Assembly: GCA_947483555.1 (NCBI GenBank) | Contig: CANKMW010000033.1 | Coordinates: 18,703 to 82,702, forward strand | Length of the DNA stretch: 64,000 bases | Direction of reading: 5' to 3' | Origin: Myxococcales bacterium | Lineage (GTDB): Bacteria; Myxococcota_A; Polyangia; Haliangiales; Haliangiaceae | Shown: piece by piece, positions 28,840 to 38,500 of the stretch | Numbering within the stretch: position 1 is the stretch's first letter | Layout of the letters: the number at the start of each line of letters is the position of its first letter | Position numbers and translations under genes: made by a program | The notes under the pieces: generated by a model | The model's input: only the letters and a program-made list of their open reading frames with translations | What the model was told of the DNA's origin: nothing | The model's database searches: none

Positions 28840-30606
28840 TCAGATCGAGATCGATCCTTTGCGGAAGTCGGTCGCGCGCAGGTGGACGTTGATGCACACC
28901 GGCTTGCCGCTGCGGGCGATCGCCTTGGCCTCGGCGAGCGTGGCGTCGATCTTCGCCGGATCGGTGAGCAGCAAGCCGACGCCGCCATAGCCTTCGGCGA
29001 CGCGGTGGTAGTCGGTGCGGCGCAGCTCGGTGCCGAGCGCGCTGCCCAGCATCTCGACCTGCTCGCGGGCGATCTGCGCCCACGAGGCGTCGTTGCCGAT
29101 GAGCGCGATCGGTGCGAACCCGTGGCGGACGAAGGTATCGAACTCCGACAGGCTGTAAGCGCTCGAACCGTCGCCCCACACCAGCCAGATCTCGCGTCCC
29201 GGCCGCGACGCCGCCGCGCCGACCGAGAAGCCACCGCCGACGCCGAGGGTCCCGAACACGCCGGGATCGAGCCAGGCCAGGGGCGCCCGCGGCCGCAGGA
29301 TGTAGCTCGCGGTGGCCACGAAGTCACCGCCATCGACGACCAGCACGGCGTCGTCGGCCATGTGCTCCTCGACCCGCAGGAAGAAGTGGATCGGGTCGAC
29401 CAGCTCCCCGACCGGCGCCGCCTTCTTCGCGATCTCCTCGTCGCGGGCCCGCTCACGGCCGCGCAGGGTCTCGAACCACGCCGGCCACCGCGGGCCGCCG
29501 GCCTGGGCCGCCTGCGCCGCCAGCGCGACCAGGAAGTCGCCGGCGTGCATCTCGACCGCGATCTCGGGCCGGCGGTTCTTCTTCATCTCCGCCGCCGACA
29601 GGTTGGCGGTGATCACGGTGGCGCCGCGCTTGATCGTGCGGCCGTAACCGAGGCGGAAATCGAACGGAAAGCCGCACACCACCACGCAATCGGCCTCCTT
29701 GAGCGCCGGCGTCCGCGCGTGCCGGAACTGCAACTGGTCGTGGCGGCCGAGCAGGCCGCGCGCGGCGCCGGCGAGGTAGACCGGCGCGCCCAGCGCGCGC
29801 AGGGCGCTCGCCAGCCGATCGGGATCGCGGACGCCGACCATGGTCTGGGCGCCGACGACGATCATCGGTCGCTCGGCGGCGCGGAGGGCGCGCGCCGCGG
29901 CGGCGATGCCGTCGCTGGGCGAACCCGTGAGCAGGGCCGGCAGCCGGACCTCGGGCAACGACAGCTCGGGAAGAGCGGGCGCCTTGAACTGGCGGTAGAG
30001 GTGGCCGCGCACGTACAGCTCGAGCGCGCGGGCCGACAGGCCCTTCGCCTTGCCGAGCCCGACCTCCTTGGCGTACATGGCGCGGATCTGCGACTCCGGG
30101 TACAGCAGATCGACCGGCACCTCGACGAAGACCGGTCCGGGCACGCCGCTGGTCGCGACCGCGATCGCTCGCTCGATCACGGCGCCCAGCGAGGGCACGG
30201 TGTGAACGCTGGTCGCCCACTTGGTGAGCGGCTTCATGATCGCGAGCTGATCGATGTCCTGCAACGAACCCCGCCCCTTGAGCAAGGTCGCGGTCGCGCC
30301 GCCGAGGAGCAAGAGCGGCGTCTGCGCCATCTGCGCGTTCTTGAGCGCGGTGACGGTGTTGGTCACGCCGGGGCCGGCGGTGACCGCGGCGACCCCGACG
30401 ATGCCGGTCATGCGCGCCGCGGCGTCGGCTGCGAACACGGCATGGCCCTCGTCGCGGACGTCGACGACGCGGATGCCGCGCGACTCGGCGCCGGTGAGGA
30501 TCGGCGAGATGTGGCCGCCGCACAGCGTGAACAGATGCTTGACCCCGTGGCGGACCAGCACGTCGGCGATGATCGCGCCTCCGTGACGCTCGTTGTCGGC
30601 GCTCAT
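28840..30606 (-). CDS. ThDP-dependent lyase of the 2-hydroxyacyl-CoA lyase / ILVBL type
   Basis: 588 residues of the acetolactate-synthase-like fold: FTLCGGHISPIL near residue 28, catalytic Glu in RDEGHAVFAAD near residue 53, TAGPGVTNTVTALKNAQM, and the ThDP/metal motif GDGSSAY near residue 477 with the distant Asn in IGNDASW. It resembles eukaryotic ILVBL (HACL2), which cleaves 2-hydroxyacyl-CoA, more than true acetolactate synthase, but that is by pattern. ATG 30606 sits 6 nt after a GATAGT box. It is divergent from a glutaredoxin-like gene 63 nt away. Confidence 0.88.
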   Translation of the reverse strand: MSADNERHGGAIIADVLVRHGVKHLFTLCGGHISPILTGAESRGIRVVDVRDEGHAVFAADAAARMTGIVGVAAVTAGPGVTNTVTALKNAQMAQTPLLLLGGATATLLKGRGSLQDIDQLAIMKPLTKWATSVHTVPSLGAVIERAIAVATSGVPGPVFVEVPVDLLYPESQIRAMYAKEVGLGKAKGLSARALELYVRGHLYRQFKAPALPELSLPEVRLPALLTGSPSDGIAAAARALRAAERPMIVVGAQTMVGVRDPDRLASALRALGAPVYLAGAARGLLGRHDQLQFRHARTPALKEADCVVVCGFPFDFRLGYGRTIKRGATVITANLSAAEMKKNRRPEIAVEMHAGDFLVALAAQAAQAGGPRWPAWFETLRGRERARDEEIAKKAAPVGELVDPIHFFLRVEEHMADDAVLVVDGGDFVATASYILRPRAPLAWLDPGVFGTLGVGGGFSVGAAASRPGREIWLVWGDGSSAYSLSEFDTFVRHGFAPIALIGNDASWAQIAREQVEMLGSALGTELRRTDYHRVAEGYGGVGLLLTDPAKIDATLAEAKAIARSGKPVCINVHLRATDFRKGSISI

Positions 30607-30612
30607 GGCGCG

Positions 30613-30663
30613 ACTATCGACGCCCAACCCGCGGCGTGCAAGCTCGGCGGGACGGGCTAGAGT
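30613..30663. promoter_or_regulatory. Divergent promoter boxes between lyase and glutaredoxin genes
   Basis: GATAGT reads leftward (30618-30613, 6 nt before ATG 30606) and TAGAGT reads rightward (30658-30663, 6 nt before ATG 30670). Both transcripts would be leaderless. Confidence 0.5.
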
Positions 30664-30669
30664 GCGCCC

Positions 30670-31041
30670 ATGCCGCGCCAGTTGCTCCCCGAAGACAAGA
30701 TCCACCCCTCCATCCGCGACAAGGTCGCCGACAGCCACCGCGACATCGTCGAGGAGGTCCAGGCTGCGATCGCCAGCCACGACGTGGTCGTGGTCGGAAT
30801 GAAGCAGAATCCGCATCCGCGCCGCGCCCGCAAGGCCCTGAAGGCGAAGGGAATCGATTTTCACTACCTGGAGTACGGTAGCTACCTGAACACCTGGCGG
30901 CGCCGAACCGCGCTCAAGATGTGGACCGGCTGGCCGACCTTTCCGATGGTCTTCGTCAAGGGCGTGCTGATCGGCGGCGCCGACAACCTCGACAAGCAGC
31001 TCGAGTCGGGCGAGCTGGCCAAGCTGCTCGGCCGCAGCTGA
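30670..31041 (+). CDS. Glutaredoxin-fold protein without any cysteine
   Basis: 123 residues, including the glutaredoxin beta-alpha core VVVVGMKQNPHPRRARKAL near residue 38, cis-proline region GWPTFPMVFV and the glutathione-contact turn GVLIGGADNL. In a typical glutaredoxin the active site would be Cys-Pro-Tyr-Cys at the position of NPHP. This protein contains no Cys at all, so classic thiol-disulfide exchange is impossible. It may bind glutathione or act as a scaffold. The basic alpha helix after NPHP and the distance to the lyase suggest a shared regulatory region. ATG 30670 follows TAGAGT by 6 nt. Confidence 0.85.
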   Translation: MPRQLLPEDKIHPSIRDKVADSHRDIVEEVQAAIASHDVVVVGMKQNPHPRRARKALKAKGIDFHYLEYGSYLNTWRRRTALKMWTGWPTFPMVFVKGVLIGGADNLDKQLESGELAKLLGRS

Positions 31042-31067
31042 TCGCGGCTGATCGGGGTTCGGCTGCG

Positions 31068-32411
31068 TCAGTCGGCGTTGATGCCCGGGACCATCATCGT
31101 GAGCGGGATTCCGCCGATGTTGCCGTAGTGGCCAGCGCCCAGGTTGACCTCGAGCGGCGAGAGCGGAAACGGCACCGTGGACCGGAAGCGCTCGGTCCAG
31201 CTCACCTTGTCGGTCGAGGTCTCGAAGATCGCGACCGCGCCGTCGCCGCGCATGCGCCACCACCGGTGCAGCACGCGATCGATGACCATCGAGCGCTGGT
31301 CGGTGGCGGCATCGTTCACGTAGACGCGGTACTCGAACTGGGTGCCGTCGAGGGTGGTCTCGATGCGGTTCGCGCTGCCGGTGCCGGGGACCGCGGCCTG
31401 CAGGTAGCCGACGAAGTTGGTCAGCGACGGGAAGGCCATGCCGTCGACGACCAGGCCGTCGCCGCGCGACAGGTCCCACAGGTGCAACGACGTCATGCCG
31501 CAGAACACGTTGCCGACGCCGGACGAGTACGTCATGACCAGGTTGCCGCCACTCTCGGCGATCGTGCAGCCGGTGTTGGTGTACGGCTCCCAGGTCGGCC
31601 CCAGCGGTGAGGCGGCGAAGTCGTCGCGCAGCTCGGCCGCCGGGCAGTAGGGCGCGCTGGGCGCGGCGAGGTTGAGGTCGTCGAACCGAGCCCGCGATGG
31701 CAGCGGCGCCGTCGCGCCCGCCGACACGATGCCGCGGACGTGGCTGACGTCGAAGGGCAGCGCGCGCCGGTGGAGGTCGTTCCAGATCTGGCGGTCGGTC
31801 GATAGCTCCCAGCTCATCATCCCGTCGGCTTCGCGGATTCGCCAGAAGCGCTCGGCCGGGTTCCACGCCCGCTGCGCCAGCGTACCTTCGCCGGCGACGT
31901 TGAAGATGCCAGCGTAGATGTTCCCGTTCTGGTGCGCGACCTGCGCCACGTTGCCGAGGTGGTTGCGGACCTCGAGGATCGTGAGCGCGCCGGTGACCTC
32001 GGCCACCGCGAGGTCGATCGAGCCGCCGTGCAGATCGTAGAAGTAGGTCGAGTCGTAGCCGGCGTAGCCGTCGATGTTGGCGTTGAGATCGATGACCAGT
32101 TGACCGCCGCCCTCACCGACCGTCACGCCCGGGTCGGCGAAGCTCGAGAAGAACGGACCGGTGCCGCCGACGTCGAAGCTGTCCTGGAGCAGCGTCAGGT
32201 TGCCGCACACGCTGCTCGGCGGCCCGCCGTCGTCGGCGTCGGCCGCGGCATCCGGCTCCGGCGAGCACACGCCGCCAACGCAGGTCTGGCCGGACGGGCA
32301 TCGCTCGCCCGCCCCGCAGCGATAGCGGGTTCCGTCGAAACCGAAATCGAAGCTGCAGGCCGCCACGGCGCCGAGCGCCAGGGCCGCGAACAGGGAAACC
32401 CCAGGCCGCAC
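31068..32411 (-). CDS. Lipoprotein with two concanavalin-like halves, unknown function
   Basis: 447 residues. A lipobox (AVAACSFD, Cys near 19) is followed by an EGF-like Cys patch (CGAGERCPSGQTC) and an Asp/Ala linker. The rest is two similar halves of about 190 residues that share a strand order (LLQDSFDVGG... versus RDDFAASPLGP..., SWELSTDRQIW versus AIFETSTDKVSW, then FDDLNLA versus LEVNLGAG), consistent with a duplicated concanavalin/laminin-G-like domain. No catalytic residue pattern is visible. The start is GTG 32411, 6 nt after a weak GACAAT. It converges on the glutaredoxin gene. Confidence 0.75.
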   Translation of the reverse strand: MRPGVSLFAALALGAVAACSFDFGFDGTRYRCGAGERCPSGQTCVGGVCSPEPDAAADADDGGPPSSVCGNLTLLQDSFDVGGTGPFFSSFADPGVTVGEGGGQLVIDLNANIDGYAGYDSTYFYDLHGGSIDLAVAEVTGALTILEVRNHLGNVAQVAHQNGNIYAGIFNVAGEGTLAQRAWNPAERFWRIREADGMMSWELSTDRQIWNDLHRRALPFDVSHVRGIVSAGATAPLPSRARFDDLNLAAPSAPYCPAAELRDDFAASPLGPTWEPYTNTGCTIAESGGNLVMTYSSGVGNVFCGMTSLHLWDLSRGDGLVVDGMAFPSLTNFVGYLQAAVPGTGSANRIETTLDGTQFEYRVYVNDAATDQRSMVIDRVLHRWWRMRGDGAVAIFETSTDKVSWTERFRSTVPFPLSPLEVNLGAGHYGNIGGIPLTMMVPGINAD

Positions 32412-32545
32412 GCCCCTATTGTCACCCTGCCCAGGCCGCGACGGAAGCCGGTCCGACCCCTGCTATGATTTTCACTTGCCACCCGAGGTGAGGGCCTCGC
32501 AGCATATAGGGTGGAGGTCTGTGTGTTCCGGCTGCTCCTCGAGTC

Positions 32546-34399
32546 ATGACCCAGGTCAAGCGCGCCAACAGTCGCGATGTGATGTTCGGTCGCTACCGTC
32601 TTTGCGGACGGCTCGCCGCCGGCGGCATGGCGGAGGTGTGGGCGGCGCAGCTGCTGGCCCCCGGCGGGTTCGTCAAGCCGATGGTGATCAAGCGGGTGCT
32701 GCCCGAGCTGGCCGAGAACCCGTCGTTCCTGAAGATGCTCATGACCGAGGCGCGCGTGGCGGCGCGGTTGTCGCACGCCAACGTGTGCAGCGTGTTCGAG
32801 CTCGGCGAGGTCGACGACGAGTACTACATCGCGATGGAGTACCTGCGCGGCGCACCGCTGTCGCACCTGCTCAAGCACGGCGGCGCGGTGCCACCGTCGC
32901 TGGCGGTGGCGCTGGTGGCCCAGGCCGCGGACGGCTTGCACTACGCGCACGAGCAGCGGGACGGCCAGGGCAACCTGCTCGGGCTGGTCCACCGCGACGT
33001 GTCGCCCCACAACCTGTTCGTCACCGTCGACGGCGTCCTCAAGGTCCTCGACTTCGGCATCGCCAAGGTCGATGACGGCATCAGCGAGCGCACCGAGGAG
33101 GGCAAGGTCAAGGGCAAGCTCACGTACATGTCGCCCGAGCAACTCGCCGCCGAGCCGCTCGATCGACGGACCGACGTGTGGGCGCTCGGCGTGGTGCTGT
33201 GGGAGCTGCTGACCGGCAAGCGGCTGTTCGGCGGCGGCGGGCCCGCCGATACCGTCGACGGGATCCGCAACGCCAAGGTGCCGAAGCTGGCCGGCCTCGG
33301 CCCCGAGCACGCCCGGCTCGACGGCGTGCTCGCGGGCGCGTTGCGCGTCGATCGCAACGCGCGCTTCGCGACCGCGGCGGAGCTGCGGCGGGCGCTGCTC
33401 GAGGCCATGGCCCCCACGCCGATCGCCGGCGCTGACCAGATCGTGCACGTGGTGTGGGAGCGCTGCGGCAGCGAGGTCCGCGCCAACGACCGTCGCTTCG
33501 ATGACGATGGCGGCGACACCGAGCCGAGGCCGACCGCGGCGGGCGCGGGCGCCAACGGATTGCTGGAGCGGTTGCCGCTGCGCGCCGAGGAAACCGAACC
33601 GTCGGTACCGAGCATGGACCTCGTCGGTGGCCAGGCCGCAGCGATGGCACCGCCGCGGGCGTCGGTGCCGACGGTGGCCGACTGGCGCAGCCCGATCGCG
33701 AACCCGATCGATACCTCGCCGGAGATCGAGGTCGTGGTGTCGCTGCCAACGCCGCGGCCGTCGAGCGCATCGGTCCCCGAGGTGGCCGGCTTCGAGGTCC
33801 GCCCGGCGCGACGGTGGATCCAGGTCGCGATCGGAATCGCGATCGCCGGGGCGGTGGCGATCGCGGTGTTGTGGGCGGTGAGGACGAGAGACGACGCACA
33901 GTCAGCCGAGATCCCGACCGCAACCGCAGCCGCAACCGCAACCGTGACCGCAACCGCGACCGGAACCGCGACCGGAACCGCGGCCGGAACCGCGGCCGAA
34001 ACCGCGACCGAAACCGAAACCGAAACCGAAACCGTAGCCGTAGCCGCACCCGCAGCCGCAGCCGCAGCCGCAGCCGCACCGGCAGCCGCGCCGGCTCCTG
34101 CACCCGCGCTCATCCCCGCTCCGACGGTCGACGTCGGTCGGGTCCAGGTCGAGAAGCCGCGACCGCCGCGGGTCGCGCCGCGACCGCCGCCGGCCAAGCC
34201 GGGCAAGTTCTACTTCGACGCCAGGCCGTGGGCGACGGTCTACGTCGACGGCCGCAAGCTCGGAGTCACGCCGATCGTCGGCGTCTCGCTCGCGGCCGGT
34301 GTTCATACGATCAAGGCGACCACCGAGGACGGGCGCACGAAGTCCCTGCGCGTCACCGTCCCGTCGGGTGGCGAGCTGCGGCGCAAGGTGACCTGGTGA
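32546..34399 (+). CDS. Ser/Thr protein kinase with transmembrane helix, repeat tract and PEGA domain
   Basis: 617 residues. Kinase residues 15-275: AAGGMAEVWAAQ, VIKRVL, HRDVSPHN near residue 150, DFGIAK near 169, MSPEQL. A membrane helix (IQVAIGIAIAGAVAIAVL) near 424-446 is followed by an Ala/Thr/Glu/Pro-rich tract encoded by degenerate repeats at 33905-34090, then a PEGA domain (FDARPWATVYVDGRKLG) near residues 555-617. The end overlaps the start of the next gene by GTGA, so the two are probably coupled. A TATGAT box is far upstream (about 32463) rather than next to the ATG. Confidence 0.92.
   Translation: MTQVKRANSRDVMFGRYRLCGRLAAGGMAEVWAAQLLAPGGFVKPMVIKRVLPELAENPSFLKMLMTEARVAARLSHANVCSVFELGEVDDEYYIAMEYLRGAPLSHLLKHGGAVPPSLAVALVAQAADGLHYAHEQRDGQGNLLGLVHRDVSPHNLFVTVDGVLKVLDFGIAKVDDGISERTEEGKVKGKLTYMSPEQLAAEPLDRRTDVWALGVVLWELLTGKRLFGGGGPADTVDGIRNAKVPKLAGLGPEHARLDGVLAGALRVDRNARFATAAELRRALLEAMAPTPIAGADQIVHVVWERCGSEVRANDRRFDDDGGDTEPRPTAAGAGANGLLERLPLRAEETEPSVPSMDLVGGQAAAMAPPRASVPTVADWRSPIANPIDTSPEIEVVVSLPTPRPSSASVPEVAGFEVRPARRWIQVAIGIAIAGAVAIAVLWAVRTRDDAQSAEIPTATAAATATVTATATGTATGTAAGTAAETATETETETETVAVAAPAAAAAAAAAPAAAPAPAPALIPAPTVDVGRVQVEKPRPPRVAPRPPPAKPGKFYFDARPWATVYVDGRKLGVTPIVGVSLAAGVHTIKATTEDGRTKSLRVTVPSGGELRRKVTW
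33905..34090 (+). repeat. Degenerate 6/12-bp repeats in kinase linker
   Basis: Runs of ACCGCA, ACCGGA and ACCGAA encode Ala/Thr/Glu. The array resembles the one in tatB though the genes are unrelated. Confidence 0.7.
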
Positions 34400-35391
34400 A
34401 GCGCACCGTCCTGATCACGCTCGCGCTGGCCTGGACCCCGGCCGCCGCCGACGACCACAGCACGCTGCTCGACCAGGCCCAGCAGGCCATCGATGACATC
34501 GATCACGAGGCGGCGGGGCGGCTGGCGACCGCGGCCCTCGCCACCGGGGACCTCGACGCGAAGCAACTCGGCCGTGCCTACCGCTTGGCGGGCGAGAGCG
34601 CGGCGGCGCTCGGCGACACCACGGTGGCGCGCGCACACTTCGTACGCTGGATCGTCCTCGACCCAGCGGCGGCGTTGCCGCCAGGCAGCTCGCCCAAGAT
34701 CGGACAGCCGTTCGCCGAGGCCCGCGCCGAGGCCGACGAGATCGGCCGCTTCTCCGTCGACGTCGCCGTGACTCGAGGCCGCGATCGCATCGAGATCACG
34801 CTGTCGGCCCACGATCCGCTCGGGCTGGTCACCGGCATGCGCCTGCGGCTCGGCGATTCGTCGGAGGTCGGGGTCAGCGGCTCGCGAGCCGTCCTGCAGA
34901 CCGCCGACGCGAGCTCGGTCGCGGTCGAAGTCACCGTCGTCGACGAGCATGGCAACGAGCTGTCGCGGCGGACCGTCGCCGGCGACGCGCGCGGCGCCCA
35001 GGTCGGCGACCAGCGTCCGGACCCCCGCCGCGCGCCGGGCGCGACTCCGCGGCGCCGCGGCTGGCCGACGATCGTGCGCTGGCCGACGTGGACCGGCCTG
35101 GCCGTGGTCACCGCCGGCGCCGGCGGCTTCTTCGCGTGGCAGGTTGGCCAGACCGAAGACGAGCTCGCCGTGCTCAATGCCGCGAGTGATCAGCACAGCT
35201 TCGACGAGGCCGAGGCGGTTCGCGACCGCGGCCAGCGGCAGGCGTTGTTCGCCAACATCGGCCTCGGCGTCGCCGGCGCCGCGGGCCTCGCCGCCGTGCT
35301 CGCGTTGGCGCTCGAACCCGGCGCCGCGGTCGAGATCACGCCCACGCCGACCGCGGGTGGGGCGACGATCAGCGCCGCGATCCGGTTCTGA
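34396..35391 (+). CDS. Exported TPR-like protein coupled to the kinase gene
   Basis: 331 residues. A signal peptide (hydrophobic to about residue 14, cleavage near AAAD) is followed by an alpha-helical repeat region (LLDQAQQAIDDIDHEAAGRLA), then a beta-rich stretch with VTGMRLRLGDSSEVGV, a membrane helix near residue 234 and another near 290. The GTG start overlaps the stop of the preceding kinase as GTGA. Its location suggests a partner or regulator of that kinase. No enzyme motif is visible. Confidence 0.78.
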   Translation: MKRTVLITLALAWTPAAADDHSTLLDQAQQAIDDIDHEAAGRLATAALATGDLDAKQLGRAYRLAGESAAALGDTTVARAHFVRWIVLDPAAALPPGSSPKIGQPFAEARAEADEIGRFSVDVAVTRGRDRIEITLSAHDPLGLVTGMRLRLGDSSEVGVSGSRAVLQTADASSVAVEVTVVDEHGNELSRRTVAGDARGAQVGDQRPDPRRAPGATPRRRGWPTIVRWPTWTGLAVVTAGAGGFFAWQVGQTEDELAVLNAASDQHSFDEAEAVRDRGQRQALFANIGLGVAGAAGLAAVLALALEPGAAVEITPTPTAGGATISAAIRF

Positions 35392-35518
35392 AATTCGCGC
35401 CCTCGGGAGCGGAGCCCGCAACGGCATCCGGGCCGTCATCTACCCGGTGAGTCAGTTCGCTCGCGGGCTCGGGAGCGGATAAGTGGTCGTGGCCACTGTG
35501 GTCCGAGCCTCGCTCGTG

Positions 35519-35524
35519 TACGAT
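35519..35524 (+). promoter_or_regulatory. -10-like TACGAT, 9 nt before GTG 35534
   Basis: Supports the GTG start of the kinase-ATPase and a leaderless mRNA. Confidence 0.4.
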
Positions 35525-35533
35525 TCTTACTGA

Positions 35534-38500
35534 GTGCTCGAGGGCGCGCTCAGCACGGGGAGATATCAGGTGGTCCGCCGCATCGGTGCAGGCGGCATGG
35601 GGGTGGTCTATGAGGCCGAGGATCGGGAGCGCGGCCAGCGGGTCGCGCTCAAGACCATCACCAATCCCGACATCGAGAAGGTCTACCAGCTCAAGCGCGA
35701 GTTCCGCGGCCTCGCCGATCTCTCGCACCCGAACCTGGTCGCGCTCTACGATCTCGTCGTCGACACCGCGGCGTGCTTCTTCACGATGGAGCTGCTCGAC
35801 GGCGACGATCTGCTCGCCTACCTGTGGCACCGCGCGTCCGACGTGCCGAGCTCCGACTGGGCGCTCGCCGCGACCGCCGACGAGATGCCGGCCACCCGCC
35901 GCACCGAGGTGCCCGAGCTGGGCGCCGGGGTGCTCCCGGCGGCGCCGCTGCCGTCGTTGAAGGTCCCGGTCGCCTGCGACCTCGATCGGCTGCGGCTGGC
36001 GTTGCCGCAGCTCGCGCGCGGCCTGCTGGCGCTTCATGCGGCGGGCAAGATCCATCGCGACGTCAAGCCGCCCAACGTGCGGGTCACCAGCGAAGGGCGC
36101 GTCGTGCTGCTCGACTTCGGCCTGGTCGCCGAGCTCGAGAGCCGCCGCGGCTACGAGTCGGGTTCGATCGTCGGCACGGTCGCCTACATGGCGCCCGAGC
36201 AATGCGCCGCCGACTCGACCTTGTCGGCGGCCGCCGACTGGTACGCGGTCGGGGTCGTCATCTTCCAGGCCTTGACCGGCCGCCTGCCGTTCGACGGCTC
36301 GCCGGCCCGGGTGGTGCTCGACAAGCAGACCCGGGATGCGCCGGCACCGTCGGATCTGGCCGACGGCGTTCCTGCCGATCTCGATCAGCTGTGTCGAGAA
36401 TTGCTCGACCGTGACCCGGCGGCGCGGCCGTCGGGCCGGATGCTGATGACCCGGCTCGGCCTGGCCGAGGACGAGCGCAGCCTGAGCGGCCTGTCGAAGT
36501 CACGCGATGGCGGCTTCGCCGGCCGCGACGCCGAGCTCGACCAGCTCGACGTCGCGCTGGGCCAGCTCGGCAAGGGCCGCGCCGCGGTCGCGATCGTGCG
36601 CGCGCCATCGGGCATGGGCAAGAGCGCGCTGGTCCACCGCTTCTTCGATCGCGCGCGCGCGTCGCACGAGGAGTTGCTGGTGCTGCGCGGGCGCTGCTTC
36701 GATCGCGAGGACGTGCCCTACAAGGCCATCGACGATCTCATCGACGAGCTGTCGAACTGGTGGCTGGAGCTGCCGGTCGCCGAGGCCGAGGCCCTGTTGC
36801 CGCGCGACGCCTGTCTCTTGCCCGCGCTGTTCCCGGTGCTGGGTCGGGTGCCGGCGATCGCCGACGCGCCGCGGACCCGCCAGGTCGCCGACCCCCAGGA
36901 GCTGCGCACCTACGCCTTCGCCGCCCTGCGCGAGGCCCTGCAGCGCCTGACCGAGCGGCGCCACGTCATCTTCTTTCTCGACGACATGCAGTGGGTCGAT
37001 CGCGACACCACCACGCTGCTCGCCGATCTCATGCGCGCGCCCGACCCGCCCCGGCTCTTGCTCCTGCTCGCCACGCGCGTCGACGGCTCGAACCCGGTGT
37101 TGCAGCTCGCCCGCCGCTTCGACGCCGAACAGACCACGATCGATCTCGGCCCGCTGGCGCCAACGGTGGCCATGGACCTGGCGCTGGCCCAGCTCGGCCC
37201 CGGCCACGACGACACCGCACGCCGCCTGGTGCGGGAGGCCGCCGGCAATCCGTTCTTCTTGATGGAGCTGTGCCGGTTCCTCCACGGCCGCTGTGCTGGC
37301 AGTTGCCGGCGAACCCCTGGCCCAGCGGGCGCTGGCGCTGGCCTCGACGCTGCCGAGCGCCGACCTCCATCGACAGCTGGTGCATCTGCGGGCCCAGCGC
37401 ATCGTGCGCACCAACGGCTCCCGGGCCGACGACACCATCGAGCCGTACCACGACCGGATCCGCGAGACCCTGCTGGCGGTGCTGCCGGCCGAGCGCCGCG
37501 CCCGCCATCATCGCGCGCTGGCCACCGCGCTCTCGGGCCGCGGCACCGCCGAGCAGCTCGCCCGCCACTGGTACGGCGCCGGCGAGCTGGCGCGGGCCGC
37601 GGGCTTCGCGCGCCGCGCCGGAGACGAAGCCCACGCCAAGCTCGATTTCGACCGCGCCGCCCGCTGCTACCAGATGGCGCTCGAGAGCCCGGCGTGGACG
37701 CCCGACGACCAGCGCGCGCTGCGCAGCCAGCTCGCCGACGCGCTCGCCTACGCCGGCCGCCCGCGCGAAGCCGCCGATCAGTTCCTGGCCGCGGCCGAGG
37801 GCTCCGACGCCTCGAACGCCCTCGAGCTGCGGCGGCGGGCCGCCGAGCAGTTGCTGCAATCGGGGTACATCTCCGAGGGCATGGAGCTGACGCGCACCGT
37901 GCTGTCCGGCGTCGGGTTATCGCTGCCGCGGACGCCGTTGCGTGCGCTGGCATCGATGCTGGCCCGCCGTGCCTGGTTGCGCCTGCGCGGGCTCGGCTTC
38001 AAGCCGCGGCCGATCACCGAGTGCAGCCAGGCCGACCTGACCCGCGTCGACGTCTGCGAGGGCACCTCGTTCGGTCTGGCCATGGTGGATCCGTTCCGCT
38101 CCGCCGACTTCGCCGCCCGCTTTCTGCACCTGGCGCTCAAGCTGGGCGAGCCGTGGCGGGTGTCGCGGGCGATCGCGCTCGAGGCCGACTGGCTGGCGGC
38201 GATGTTCGCGCCCCGGCGCGCCCAGCGGCTGCTGGCCCGCCTCGAGCAGATGACCGTGCCCGGCAACGCGCAGGCCAAGGCCCAGCTCCTCACCACCCGC
38301 GGCATGCTCGACCTGCTCCTGCACAACAAGTGGCGCACCTCCTACGACCTGTTCACCGAGGCGATCACGGTCTACCGCGCCGTGGTCGGGCGCGCCGGCT
38401 TCGAGCTCGACACCGTCTCGATGTTCAGCTGCTTCAGCCTCTACTACCTCGGCGAGGTCGACGAGCTGTCACGCCGCGTCCCGGCCATGGTGCAAGGCGC

